A stretch of 64,000 nt of DNA from Paralichthys olivaceus. Lineage: Eukaryota; Chordata; Actinopteri; Pleuronectiformes; Paralichthyidae. The notes beneath the pieces were generated by a model that was given only the letters and a program-made list of their open reading frames with translations, searched no databases and had not been told where the DNA came from. Shown piece after piece: positions 12,588 to 34,995 of this stretch; positions within the stretch are counted from its first letter, which is position 1, and the number at the start of each line of letters is the position of its first letter. The position numbers were made by a program, and so were the translations under genes. The DNA is taken from positions 7,879,001 to 7,943,000 of the forward strand of contig NC_091102.1 of NCBI RefSeq assembly GCF_024713975.1. Direction: 5' to 3'.

Positions 12588-12619
12588 CATTTTTAGATAC
12601 AGCAAGTGTGAGTGGTTCC

Positions 12620-13330
12620 TTCATGTACTTTATTATTTCATGTACTTACTGTACTGTACTTACTCTGACATAGTTAGGAGACTGATGTTTATGAATGTAT
12701 GAGGTGTGCCACCACTTTACTAGGTACGCCCAACTCATACTAATACATGTTCAGTTTCTGTGGCACCAAACAGCGGTGTTGAACCGCAGCACATTATCCT
12801 GAGAGGTGTTTCTGATATTTTGTCCCGAGGGCACTAAACCAGTTAAACCAGAAAGTGTGTGACCATGTGTAGTCCAGCAGAGGGAGCCACAGAATGTGTA
12901 TGTGAAGTGCATGTTCAGATGTTTTTGTCTTTTGCTCGTTGCAGAGAAGTTGTGAGTTCAAATATGTGTTGTTTACCTGAGCTGTGGGTTCAACAAAACT
13001 GGAGGAAGCCATGAAAATTCCACAATATTGATTTATTCATCAAGCACTTTTCATACATACAAAATAAAGCACACATACAGAGCAAATAAAGTATGAAGAA
13101 GTATACAAAGTAAAATAGATTAAACAACATACAGCACAAAAGTAGAAGTCAGGGATTAAAACACATTTATACTTTTGTTCCAGTGCTTTTAAAAACAAGA
13201 TGAAACTAAATGTCTAACAGGCTCAAATATATAAACGTGGACAACTAATTACATTTTGATTTAAAGTCCAAACATCATGAGTGTGCATGTGACACATGTA
13301 TGTGTTTACAGTGAGGGAGCAGGGAGGAGG
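12620..13330. other. ILDR1-ME3 spacer, no gene seen
   Basis: No exon or recognised repeat; short open frames only. Sequence becomes GC- and CpG-richer from about 13330, where the ME3 promoter begins. Confidence 0.5.
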
Positions 13331-13949
13331 TGCCGGCTGCTGATTGACCGCCTCCTCCTCCTCCTCCTGTGATTGGGGGCTCCAGACTGTGGGCGGACTG
13401 ACCCGCAGCTCTGACCGGGGGAAGCGAACACCGTCAATGACACAGGATCCTGGATCAGCTGCTCGTGTGTTCGATCCCCACTCGACAACACCCCCTGACC
13501 CGCAGGAGCATCGCACCGTCTCCTGAGGAGTGAAGTCCCAGCAGCTTCCCGGCGTCTTCAGGTAAAAAAAATAATAAAAGCAGCTGCTGGTTGTTAGCCT
13601 CCTGTTTGCTAGCTAGCATTAGCTGCGCACATTGTCCCGGGAAGACATTCCCGTAAAAATCTGCGTGATGCTAACAGGTGCTAGCAGCGGTGATGATGTG
13701 GGGGAAACAGTGAACACATCGGCTGGAGGTTCCACGTTATCACCGCTCTTGTAATTGTTTTCACAGCAGTGAGATGAAGGTTGTTTGTCGCTGGAGTGAC
13801 TCAGCTTCTCCAAAGCTAACACTCTTGCAGCGGGTTGTCTGATGGATGAGTCACTGTCGTTATTTCACATTCGTAACCTGGGGGCGACTTTTACTTCCAC
13901 CAGCCTCCGGTTCAGACGGTGTCTCGCCCCCTGGTTGTCCGCAGGCACC
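13331..13949 (+). promoter_or_regulatory. Probable ME3 promoter and 5' UTR with an intron
   Basis: GC-rich region. A good donor at 13561/13562 (TTCAG then GTAAAA) and acceptor at 13944 (TTGTCCGCAG) would remove a 5' UTR intron of 383 bp and leave GCACC before the ATG. TTAGC/GCTAGC words cluster at 13593-13690, as at other promoters here. An upstream in-frame ATG at 13842 would add 36 residues if the intron is not removed. Confidence 0.45.
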
Positions 13950-23618
<9,669 letters not shown>

Positions 23619-23832
23619 TCAGTCAGTGTCTAAACTCAACACTCTGCCGTGGCATCACGCACAATTTCTGCATTGCCTCCATAAATACATACTTAGCTAA
23701 TGATATGCAACTTTTTTTTTTATTATTATTGTTACGGTTCGTTTTTTTTGTAATGATATTGTCTCTATAGCGCTTATTTTTGACTAGATGCCCATCAAAC
23801 ACTGCATAATGCTGTATATAAAGATTCTCTAT

Positions 23833-24208
23833 GACCCCGTTCATACCTGGTATTAAATGAACATCTGTCCTGAGTGATCCGATCACAAGTGGTCGTGTGA
23901 GATCTCACATCCAGAGGTGGTCTGAGATGCCTGTGGCCTCAGTCTGTTTGCTGTGTGAATGAAAATCCGTCCTGGAACACATATGAAGGATCAGCAGCTG
24001 CTCAGCTGACGTCTCTGACCTGCTGCAGTTTCACAATGAGTTCAATGTATTTTTGCGGCTCTCTGTGACCGTGTCGATTAGTTTCTGGCCCCAACATCAA
24101 CACTGATCAACACAGAATGACTGATGCTTTTCTTAAATTGCTCAAAACCTTCGTCACAGTAGATCTGCAGCTCGTTGTGTTCAGCCCCTCCTGACTCTTT
24201 TAAGTCGA

Positions 24209-24253
<45 letters not shown>

Positions 24254-24440
24254 TGTCATGTGACACATCTGTAAACTCAGACTGGGTAAAAACGAAATCA
24301 TTTGGTCCCCACCAACACAAATGACGTACATGTTTATTTGCATATAAGCGTGGTAGTAAGATCCAATCCCATTTTGGTGCTAATCTCTTGTGATCGGCTC
24401 TCTCAGGACGTCTGTTACTTCCAGATCTGAACGGAACCTT
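23833..24440. mobile_element. Probable MITE in ME3 3' UTR
   Basis: Left part has TACCTGGTATTAAATGAACA then GTCCTGAGTGATCCGATCAC; right part has TGTGATCGGCTCTCTCAGGAC near 24391, the inverted counterpart of the second block. I recall such ends from a teleost DNA-transposon family. A CA repeat at 24210-24252 sits inside. Confidence 0.5.
24210..24252. repeat. (CA)n microsatellite
   Basis: About 21 CA units in the probable ME3 3' UTR. Confidence 0.95.
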
Positions 24441-25005
24441 TCACACACAGCATATCAAACATCCAGACCGTGTCATCTGTTACTCTACAACTGAAACTGC
24501 TCCTCTGTCACTAGATTCTCCAGCTGAGATGTTTTACTGTAGTATGCAAACACGTGCAGTGAATTATCTGTTTCGGAGCTGGTGCACAGGAAACAAAGCG
24601 GTGGTTTAGAATGATGAAGAGACCGACAGAAACATCCTGTGCCTCTTCTTTCACCGTCAGTGAGTGCGCATGTTGTAACCTGCACACACACACATGCATA
24701 CACTGACAAACACTCCAGCATCATCCTGAGTTTCTATTTCACTGTGATCGTCAGTTAGGGTTAGGGTCTTTAGTATGTTCAGAGGAGGCTTTGTCAGAGA
24801 CTGAGTGTGATCGTCAGGACGTTTCTTTTGTAAACAGAAGTGTGTTTTCCTTCAGTTTTGTACTCTGCTCTGCCTGTCGTGTGTTTGCCAAAGTTACAGA
24901 TGAGATGGATCTTATCTTATTTTACTCTTAGAGAATATGATGCTCAGCGCGCTTTAGTACCGAAATACAAGCTTGAAGTTTTCAAAGGAAAAATGAAACT
25001 TTTTA

Positions 25006-25011
25006 AATAAA
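25006..25011 (+). terminator. Candidate ME3 polyadenylation signal
   Basis: AATAAA 1.4 kb after the ME3 stop, before the convergent NXPE3 territory. Confidence 0.4.
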
Positions 25012-25139
25012 ATTGTTATCTCAATATGATGGATTTGTTGCATTTTTATCACAGATTTCTTTGACACAGTTTTACAGAATTCCAAAACCTCAGTACTTGA
25101 GCAGTTCATTTGGAAGGAGACTATGTTGTCCACAGATCC

Positions 25140-25235
25140 ATTTGTTTGCTTACAGGATTACACAAAAACTCACTGAACTGATTTTCTTGAAACTTGGTGG
25201 AAGGATGGAACATGACCCAGGATTATGAGACAGGG
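25140..25235 (-). repeat. Fragment of the CCTCCGCCAAGG interspersed repeat
   Basis: The segment ACTCACTGAACTGATTTTC, AAACTTGGTGGAAGGATG and GACCCAGGATTATGAGAC matches, inverted, the GACCCACACTGCACCCTTCC block of the fuller copy at 62200-62527. Confidence 0.6.
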
Positions 25236-25239
25236 TCTG

Positions 25240-27325
25240 TTTTTGATTGATGAGTTAAATGGATTCATAGTTATTTAATTTCATTCAAAAAACAGTTTGT
25301 CAGTTTGACTGGTTTTATCATTATTCAACATTTTTGCACTGATATTATAACGAATGGTGGAGATCACACATGTAGATTAAAAGAATAGCACAAGGAATTT
25401 GACAGAATTTAAACTGGCTACAACCTTTTTAAAACAAAAATTATCAATCAAAATTCTTCTCTACACATTCACAGAAAATGTTTTAAATAAAACAGTCATT
25501 TGGGTTTTGCATGGCTCTTTTAATCAGCTGCATTGGTTTTCTTTGAAATCCTCCAACATTCCCCACAGTAACACTGATAAACATGGTACACCGATGTAAG
25601 CTCGTCCACGTCACATTTTTAGGAACTAAATATTTTAATATGATTTGAAATTATTTGAAGCTGATTCAGCAACATGATGGCATCGAATGAAACAGCTATA
25701 AAATGTGACTAAGAGCTGATGTGCAACATAACAAAACAAAAAATCAAATACACAGTAATTTCATCTACAATGAACTGGTGAGGAACATTTCAGGTGCTAG
25801 CCTCTTTTATTACAGTGAGTCCAGTCTGGCTCCTCACGTAGAGCAGGTACACTCTTTGGCTCCAGAATTCGTCTTTATTAGATCCAGGATTTCGATGGGT
25901 GACGGAGGAATAAGTTAATTGAATGATGAAGACACAGGAGCTCGATCTATAACCCACAGTTTGAGCGAGCTCATGGTTTCATGACTTGATCTTTTTAACA
26001 ATATTAGAAAAACAAAACCAGAAATACAAATCAAATCAATTATTATAGATCATGAATTAATACTTTGATCGTCGTCGGGGACAGAATTAGATATAAAAAT
26101 AGGCACATTATGTCACAAAGATCTGAAAACTGTCAATTAACAACCTCCACTGTTTTCTCCCTCCATCACTGACGTCCATTGACGAACATTAGAGTCCGAT
26201 TTACGATCCTTTCACAGACATATCAGGATCATTGTTTATGTTCGGTGATATAAAAAACATAAATGATATCGATTTAACAAAGCAGAAATATGTGTTTACA
26301 TTTAATAGATATTTGGTTGTTTTTAGGTTGTGATAAAGTTCATGTTTAAACTGTAAAATATCAAACCTCAATTCCATTTTTTTGATGAAGGTTTGATAAC
26401 ATCTTAGGCATCACTGCTAATTTTTATATCATATTTTGGTTTCAGAATCCTAATCCATATCGGTCGGGCTCTAATGAACATGTGCCACTATTTGATCTTT
26501 CTAAATTAACGCTCAGATGTCCGTTAAAATCACACAAAAACAAAACTGAACATAGAATGAAAATGATTTCTGTAAAATAAAGTAAAATATAAACACAAAC
26601 GAGTCATTATGTAAAGGTCGGACAATGCCTGTTTTTGATTTGATGATTTTTACCGTGGTAAAATTTGGTGTCTGAAAGGCAAAGAGGCAGATCTGTAAGT
26701 TAGAGACGTCATCAGGAAAAAGTCGGCTGTACAATAAAATTCTATATTAGAAAAAATATAGAGCAAGAAAATTATAGTTGGCAATACTATGGCTGCCAAA
26801 CGTGCCGGTGCATTGCAGGGCAATGATACGCATGGACCTCAAATACAATGCAGTAAACATACAGTATATGATTCACATTACAGGTAACTTATTGCACACG
26901 GGCTCACAGTTTACACATATCAACAGTAACAGACAATCTTTGAGGTGTTGAAACGTGGCTCAGAAAAAACAATGCTGGAATGAAATGTCACCGCGATTTT
27001 AACTTTGGCAAAATAAGTGACCAACACTAATAGAAAAACACAAAGCGCACACTGTGATTCTGAGAGACGGCAGCAGATACGGGCCAGTTACATAAAAGTA
27101 CTGCATACACACAGAATACCTCAGCACATGTCACCAAGGTCTTTGGCATTCCCGGATGAAAAGATGAAATGTATCAGGCAAGTAAACAGATGGTTCAGTC
27201 AGATCCGTCTGGTAAATCTTCCAGTTAGGGTGGGGGGGGTGGCTTCAGGGGAATAAAAGATTTGAAGAACATGTCGGTGGATTCACACGGAGAACTCCTT
27301 AAGTTTCCTCACTGTCCTGCTCCTG
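25240..27325. other. ME3-NXPE3 convergent spacer / NXPE3 3' UTR
   Basis: AT-rich, with no exon found apart from the MITE at 26189-26474. Minus-strand AATAAA (TTTATT on plus) occurs at 25806 and 25874 and could end the NXPE3 message, implying a 3' UTR of about 1.45-1.5 kb; unproven. Confidence 0.4.
26189..26474. mobile_element. MITE-like element with TTAGAGTCCGA... ends, copy 2
   Basis: Starts TTAGAGTCCGATTTACGATCC and ends with inverted TATCGGTCGGGCTCTAA; the core contains ACCTCAATTCCATTTTTTTG and GATAACATCTTAGGCATCAC as in copy 1. It lies in the ME3-NXPE3 spacer or NXPE3 3' UTR. Confidence 0.65.
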
Positions 27326-30122
<2,797 letters not shown>

Positions 30123-30359
30123 GGTGGCCTCCCTCTGTCTCCCAGAATCAGGCCCCGCTTCTCTCTCTGCCGTTACCACAGCGATGATTGCATCAGTGCG
30201 TCCTCAGCGCCCGATGCTGACGGAGGATTGCTATCAGACAGAAAGACAGGAAAACAACACCAGCTCTGTATCGCCTTTCTATGGGACAGAGCACGAATCA
30301 CAACCAAGCACAGCGGGAGGCGTTCCACAACGCATCCAGCTAAAATTCTAAATGACAAG

Positions 30360-31160
30360 TCTACGACAAACAGTCATGCTGCATTTTCATAAATTCACAG
30401 GCACATGTCCTCCTTAGATCTTCTTGACTGTGTTTAATTATAAGCATTAACAGGACATGTTGTCTGCTGGTTAGATGATTCAAAAATATAATTTAAAGTC
30501 TTTTTGTGGCAGATTATTTTTTGCATTGTACATGGTACATCTGTATATATAGAAATTGTATAGTAATTTTACTCAAGTTTTTCCATTTGTATTTTACTGA
30601 AGTCATACTGTAACAATCTAAGCTTAAGGTCCAATTATTATATATATATATTTTTTTTAAGTTGTATTGAGGGATGAAGTTGTCTCAGACTAAGTCGGCT
30701 CAGTTGTCCGAAAGGCATTTCTGTTGACAACAGATCCGTTACAATAACATAACAAAGGTCTATGTACACGACGACTGAACAAAGTGATTCTGGAGAAAGT
30801 CAGTCGATATTCAAACTCAACAACAAAAAGAAACACACCCTCCCATCACCCCTCCATCTTCTCTCATCTCTCCCTCCCACTGCTTCCTCCCCCACATGCC
30901 CACTCTTCTCTTCTTGTTTCCCTTGTACAATATATATATTAAGAAGGTCTGTCATGGTAGTTTAATTGTTAGCGCTGTCAAGTTAAAGACGGCTGGGGTT
31001 TCTTCCTGTGTCTTTCACCAGACCCTCAAAGGACAGCTAATAGGCTCTTAAGGAAGGCCAGGAAACTGAGTGGCGCTTCAGGCCGTTAAATGGCTACTGT
31101 CTGCCTGATGTCTGTGCCCCCTCCCCCTCCTCCACATTTTACAATGCCGACAGTTGTGCC
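30360..31160. other. Upstream of NXPE3 coding exon 1, no gene seen
   Basis: AT-rich sequence with TA repeats near 30640. Around 30955-31000, TGGTAGTTTAATTGTTAGCG resembles the head of a tRNA-like SINE but lacks a clear B box. In human this neighbourhood contains NFKBIZ; no ankyrin-repeat exon was found here. Confidence 0.4.
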
Positions 31161-31171
31161 CAGCAAACGAA

Positions 31172-31216
31172 GAAGAAGAGATCCTTTATTAATCCCTCAA
31201 GGGGAAATTCTTTTTT
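31172..31216. repeat. Retroposon end-like fragment
   Basis: AGATCCTTTATTAATCCCTC followed by AAGGGGAAATTC resembles a sequence I remember as a very common 3' end of fish retroposons, here in inverted orientation. Family not named. Confidence 0.4.
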
Positions 31217-31499
31217 CACTCATTCTTTTTGTTTTACATGCATTTTAACCCCGCAGCACCACCATTCCATAGAGACAAACAAAGATATAATATTTAATAT
31301 AAACTGACACAAAACAATCAAATATATGAAACAAAATATGAAACATAAGACACCAAGAGACGCAAAGCATCCACACTTTATACATTTAGCATTAACAGCC
31401 TGAAAACTACCAGTGTAACTGAGCTCCTGCAGTTGTGAGTAGGACACGTGTCAGGACTGTTTATAAAAGATGGATGTAGTGCAATAATATACCTACTGT

Positions 31500-31880
31500 A
31501 TTACTAGGTTACTGTGTGTGTGTATATACCTTGAGTGCACTGAATGCGAGTATAAATGATCGTCCATGTTCTCTTTGCACTGTAGGATCCGTTTGACTCA
31601 TATTTGCACGTTCCATTTTTAAGTTGCTGTCTAGTCTTCTTCTTCATTCATATGTTCTACTCGGTTGCACTGTATGGCCTGTTTACATTTCCTTCCTGCA
31701 TATCTTATCTGGCTGTGTGTGTGTGTGTGTGTGCGCGCTGCACTAATGTGAATGTAAATATTACTTTCGGGCTACTTTGGTGGTGGGTCAGCTGTCCCTT
31801 CAAACACTTTCTGGAGCTGCACCTTAATTTAGTTGTATGTTGTACAATGAGAATAAACTTTCTATTCTATTCTATTCAGG
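31500..31880 (+). repeat. Probable retroposon 3' tail with (TTCTA)n
   Basis: Ends ACAATGAGAATAAACTTTCT followed by ATTCTATTCTATTC, the form of tail left by fish non-LTR retroposons. The upstream body has no readable protein; a GT run lies at 31715-31732. Confidence 0.45.
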
Positions 31881-32176
31881 CTCCAAAAGAAGAAGCCTGT
31901 GTGGAAGAGCTTAAAGGTGCAATACCGCCGGAGATCCAGCAGGGGCTGGCTTCAACTGGCTCCAAAGACTGCAATTCAAAATCCCCATCTTTAATCTAGC
32001 GTGGTCTTTCAGTTCAAGCGCATGACTGGATCTATGTTCAGAATGCGCATTACTTTCCATCAGAGCCCTTCCCCTGCACTCAGATAGCTGCTGTTTGCAC
32101 TTACATTTCCTCTGCTTCGGCTCAAACTGTGCGCTTGCACTCAGATATGTTGTTGCTCGCACTGATTTCCTGCGCT

Positions 32177-32203
32177 CCAGCTCCAGCTCCAGCTCCAGCT
32201 CTC
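32177..32203. repeat. CTCCAG short tandem repeat
   Basis: Four to five copies of the hexamer GCTCCA(G) in a CpG-poor stretch of the NXPE3-CEP97 spacer. Confidence 0.85.
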
Positions 32204-32352
32204 CTCCTCACTCAGGCTGCTTTCTGTGCGCTGGTGAATCGTCTGCTCTCGGATTTGTCCTGTGCGCTCAGAATGTTATATAACATCCCCAACCAGCTCG
32301 ATGTCAGGGGTCGTTCACGAAGTAAAGGTGGGCGGTTACTCTGAAGGGAAAC

Positions 32353-32477
32353 GACGTCACTTAACTCAAAGGTTTAGCGGATCAAAGTCAAGGACCTCAA
32401 GTAAGTTTTTTTTAAATTCATTAACAATAATAATAATAATTTCATAACTGGATTAAACTTTTGAGTTAAGTGACGTC
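32353..32477. repeat. Perfect 18-bp inverted repeat containing CRE-like GACGTC
   Basis: GACGTCACTTAACTCAAA at 32353-32370 and its exact reverse complement at 32460-32477, enclosing 89 bp with an ATA/AAT repeat. The right arm includes TGACGTCA, a cAMP-response-element consensus. Confidence 0.85.
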
Positions 32478-32849
32478 AAATGTACAAATTTTTTTTACAA
32501 ATATGCCAACTCAATCTTTAGGTGCAATAATCTCTGAATTGTTACATCCCAATGTATATTCTCTACTCTCATGTGCATAATCACTGTGAATTTTCAGGTA
32601 TCTTTGTATATTGTTTACATTTTTCTTTATATCTATGAAGTTACTAGAATTTAAACTTAATGTCAAATCACTTGATGCAGACATTCAACTTGAACTAAGA
32701 CACCGTATTCATCTGATGTAATTACCAACATTATTATTTCGTCAGCAAAATAATGTTTCCAACTTACGACTGATCTTAATCAATCAATTAGATTTTTTTT
32801 TTCATGAATCATGCATTTCATTAAGTGGCGGTAACACCTGACCTACTAT

Positions 32850-33310
32850 ACCTGCAGTTTACTCACACACGTCCAGGACAGTGAGCAGCTGCGTTCACCA
32901 CCTGCTCATCCGGTGTTTTCATATTTCCTCCATCTCCAGTCTTCGCCCATCAACGACCCTCCTCTGCCTCCATCACGTTAACTGGCGGCTGCAGGAGCCG
33001 CAGACAAAGATTCCTCTGGACGGCGGAGCTCGTTCAGACATTCAGTTGTCAGCAACAACGCTAACACGCTGTTAGCTAACGATGATAACAGCGACCGCTT
33101 TAGCCGCGACATGCAAACAAAAGCAACACTCACACGTGAGGACGGGGCATCGCGTTTAGACGGAGGGGTGAAGGGGCGAGTGAGGCAGATGGTGATGCCG
33201 GGAGAGAGGCTGCAGCGGCGGGGAGGGCAGCCAGCCCAGAGTCGGTGTCAGGAGGAGGAGGGCAGAGACGAGGGGGGCGGGGCCTGGAAATACAGAGGTC
33301 CGTCCCTGTC
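32850..33310 (-). promoter_or_regulatory. CpG-rich candidate NXPE3 promoter and 5' noncoding exon
   Basis: GC- and CpG-rich island 2.7 kb upstream of the NXPE3 first coding exon, with GTTAGCTAACG at 33073. On the minus strand a donor CTGCAG/GTATAG at about 32851 could end a noncoding exon. No NXPE3 promoter is obvious nearer. Its 101-aa plus-strand frame is compositional. The assignment is an inference. Confidence 0.35.
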
Positions 33311-33412
33311 GCGCCCTCTGGTGGTCAGTCATTCACAACGTAAGATGAACCCATGGACTGTTTATAAAGAGGATGAACCACAACACGTTCACTTTGTTGT
33401 TGTTGTTGTTCA

Positions 33413-33763
33413 TTAAAGGTTCAGTGTGTAGACTTTAGTGATATCTGGTGGTGAAGTCTCATACACCCCTCAGCTCACCCTCTCATTCTTAACATGAAGA
33501 AGAACCTGTGGTAGCTTCAGTTTTCATAAAAACTCAAAAGGTGTTTAGTGTGTTCAGTCTGGACTAATGTAAAAAACATGGCGGCCTCCGTAGAGAGGAG
33601 CCACTCGATGTAAATATAAAGTATTTAAATATAAATGGGGTAAAGAAAACTGTAATTCATACAATTTAGATGAAACAAACTACTGAAAACATCATGAGGA
33701 TTATTCTACATTAAATCTGACAATAGTTTCCTTTCACCTAAATCTTACACACTGGACATTTAA
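33413..33763. mobile_element. 351-bp MITE with TTAA ends and 27-bp terminal inverted repeats
   Basis: Starts TTAAAGGTTCAGTGTGTAGA and ends, inverted, TTAAATGTCCAGTGTGTAAGA. The inside contains AACATGGCGGCCTCCG, GTAAATATAAAGTATTTAAA and GATGAAACAAACTACTGAA. I recognise this as a very common teleost MITE; TTAA ends would suit a piggyBac-type mobiliser, but this is inference. Confidence 0.88.
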
Positions 33764-33779
33764 AGGGATGGTTCACAGC

Positions 33780-34650
33780 AACCGTGTCGTTTACTCCATG
33801 TTTTTGGCCTAAATGTCCGCTGTCGTCCTCTTAGTTACTGCTGCTAATTAACCAATATTCATCTTATATTCTTACTGCATAGAAACACTGAAGGGCTACA
33901 TTATTGTGAAAAAATCTTTTATTTCATTAGGGCACACAACCAGAATGGGAACATGTTTACTTATAAATACTGGTCCTTTTACCATTACACATTTTGCAAA
34001 CATATCACCGGCTGGTCAAACCCTGTATAAGTTAATAAATGGTTATAGAAGAGTTGTTAATGTTAATCAGATCTTAATTAACTGATTTCAATCCTTTTTC
34101 AGAAGATAAATGAACAAGTCTGAGGCCAGTGCAGGGATTAGAGAATATCAATTTGGACGTACCGGTCATTCCAGGTATTACTGGACCAAGTATCCTGGTC
34201 ACTGGAGAGGGAAACACTTCCAGGATAAAACAAAAAGTCGGATTTTCCAGCTGAGCTAAAACATTTATAATGTTCAATTTATAAATTACTCTTATCACAA
34301 AAGATGAATCTCTTTAGCAATACACTTTCTTTACAGGACACAGTTTGACTTGTCACAGCTACAATCAATGTCATAAATGATGGATGGTGCTGCTTACTCT
34401 AATTTAAATCTGTTTTTAATATTTAGCTTTGCACACACAAGGATTCACTGAACAACTTGCAGATTTATTGTTCATTCAAATAATTGTTCACTGCAGCTCT
34501 GGGTTGTCATGTATTTCAAAATAATATGAAACAAAACAAATGTGTGGAAAATTCTAATTGCTTATTTATTTACATTTTTCTCATAGGTCAAACTGTGACA
34601 TGCATGTTGTTGCTCAGGTATAGATTCATCTGTGGTTGGATGTGTGCTAA
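33780..34650. other. Spacer downstream of CEP97, no gene seen
   Basis: AT-rich with no convincing exon on either strand; only short frames. Confidence 0.5.
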
Positions 34651-34676
34651 GTTTAAAACATCGGCTCCTCGTCCTA

Positions 34677-34682
34677 TTTATT
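34677..34682 (-). terminator. Candidate CEP97 polyadenylation signal
   Basis: TTTATT on the plus strand (AATAAA in the transcript) about 315 bp after the CEP97 stop. Another lies near 34563. Confidence 0.4.
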
Positions 34683-34995
34683 GCAGTTAATTAATAATTC
34701 AGTGGATATTGACAAAGTGAATGTGCCTGGTCTTTTCATACGAAGAGGAAAAAAACCTACTGACTGTATACGATTAAAAAACAGATTTAAGTTACTTCTG
34801 AAGCTACCTCACAATCATTGTCTTCACACAAAGAGGAAAGTGTAACCGAAACAAGAGAACGAGAGGTGAAGTATAAAGCTCGGGTTACATTCACAGTAAA
34901 GTACTTGTTTTCAAGCCTGTGCTGGGTTCAGACTCCAGCGCACGGTTGTTTGAAAACTGGGTCAGATACCAAGATGAGTGCAGGTCACTCAGTGT

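Noticed and set aside
13842-13949. Upstream in-frame ATG extending ME3 by 36 residues
   Set aside because: A probable 5' UTR intron removes it and the human length fits the later start; kept only as an alternative.
33111-33416. 101-aa gene on the plus strand
   Set aside because: Lies in a CpG island, has no similarity to known proteins, and runs into the MITE; more likely promoter sequence of a minus-strand transcript.
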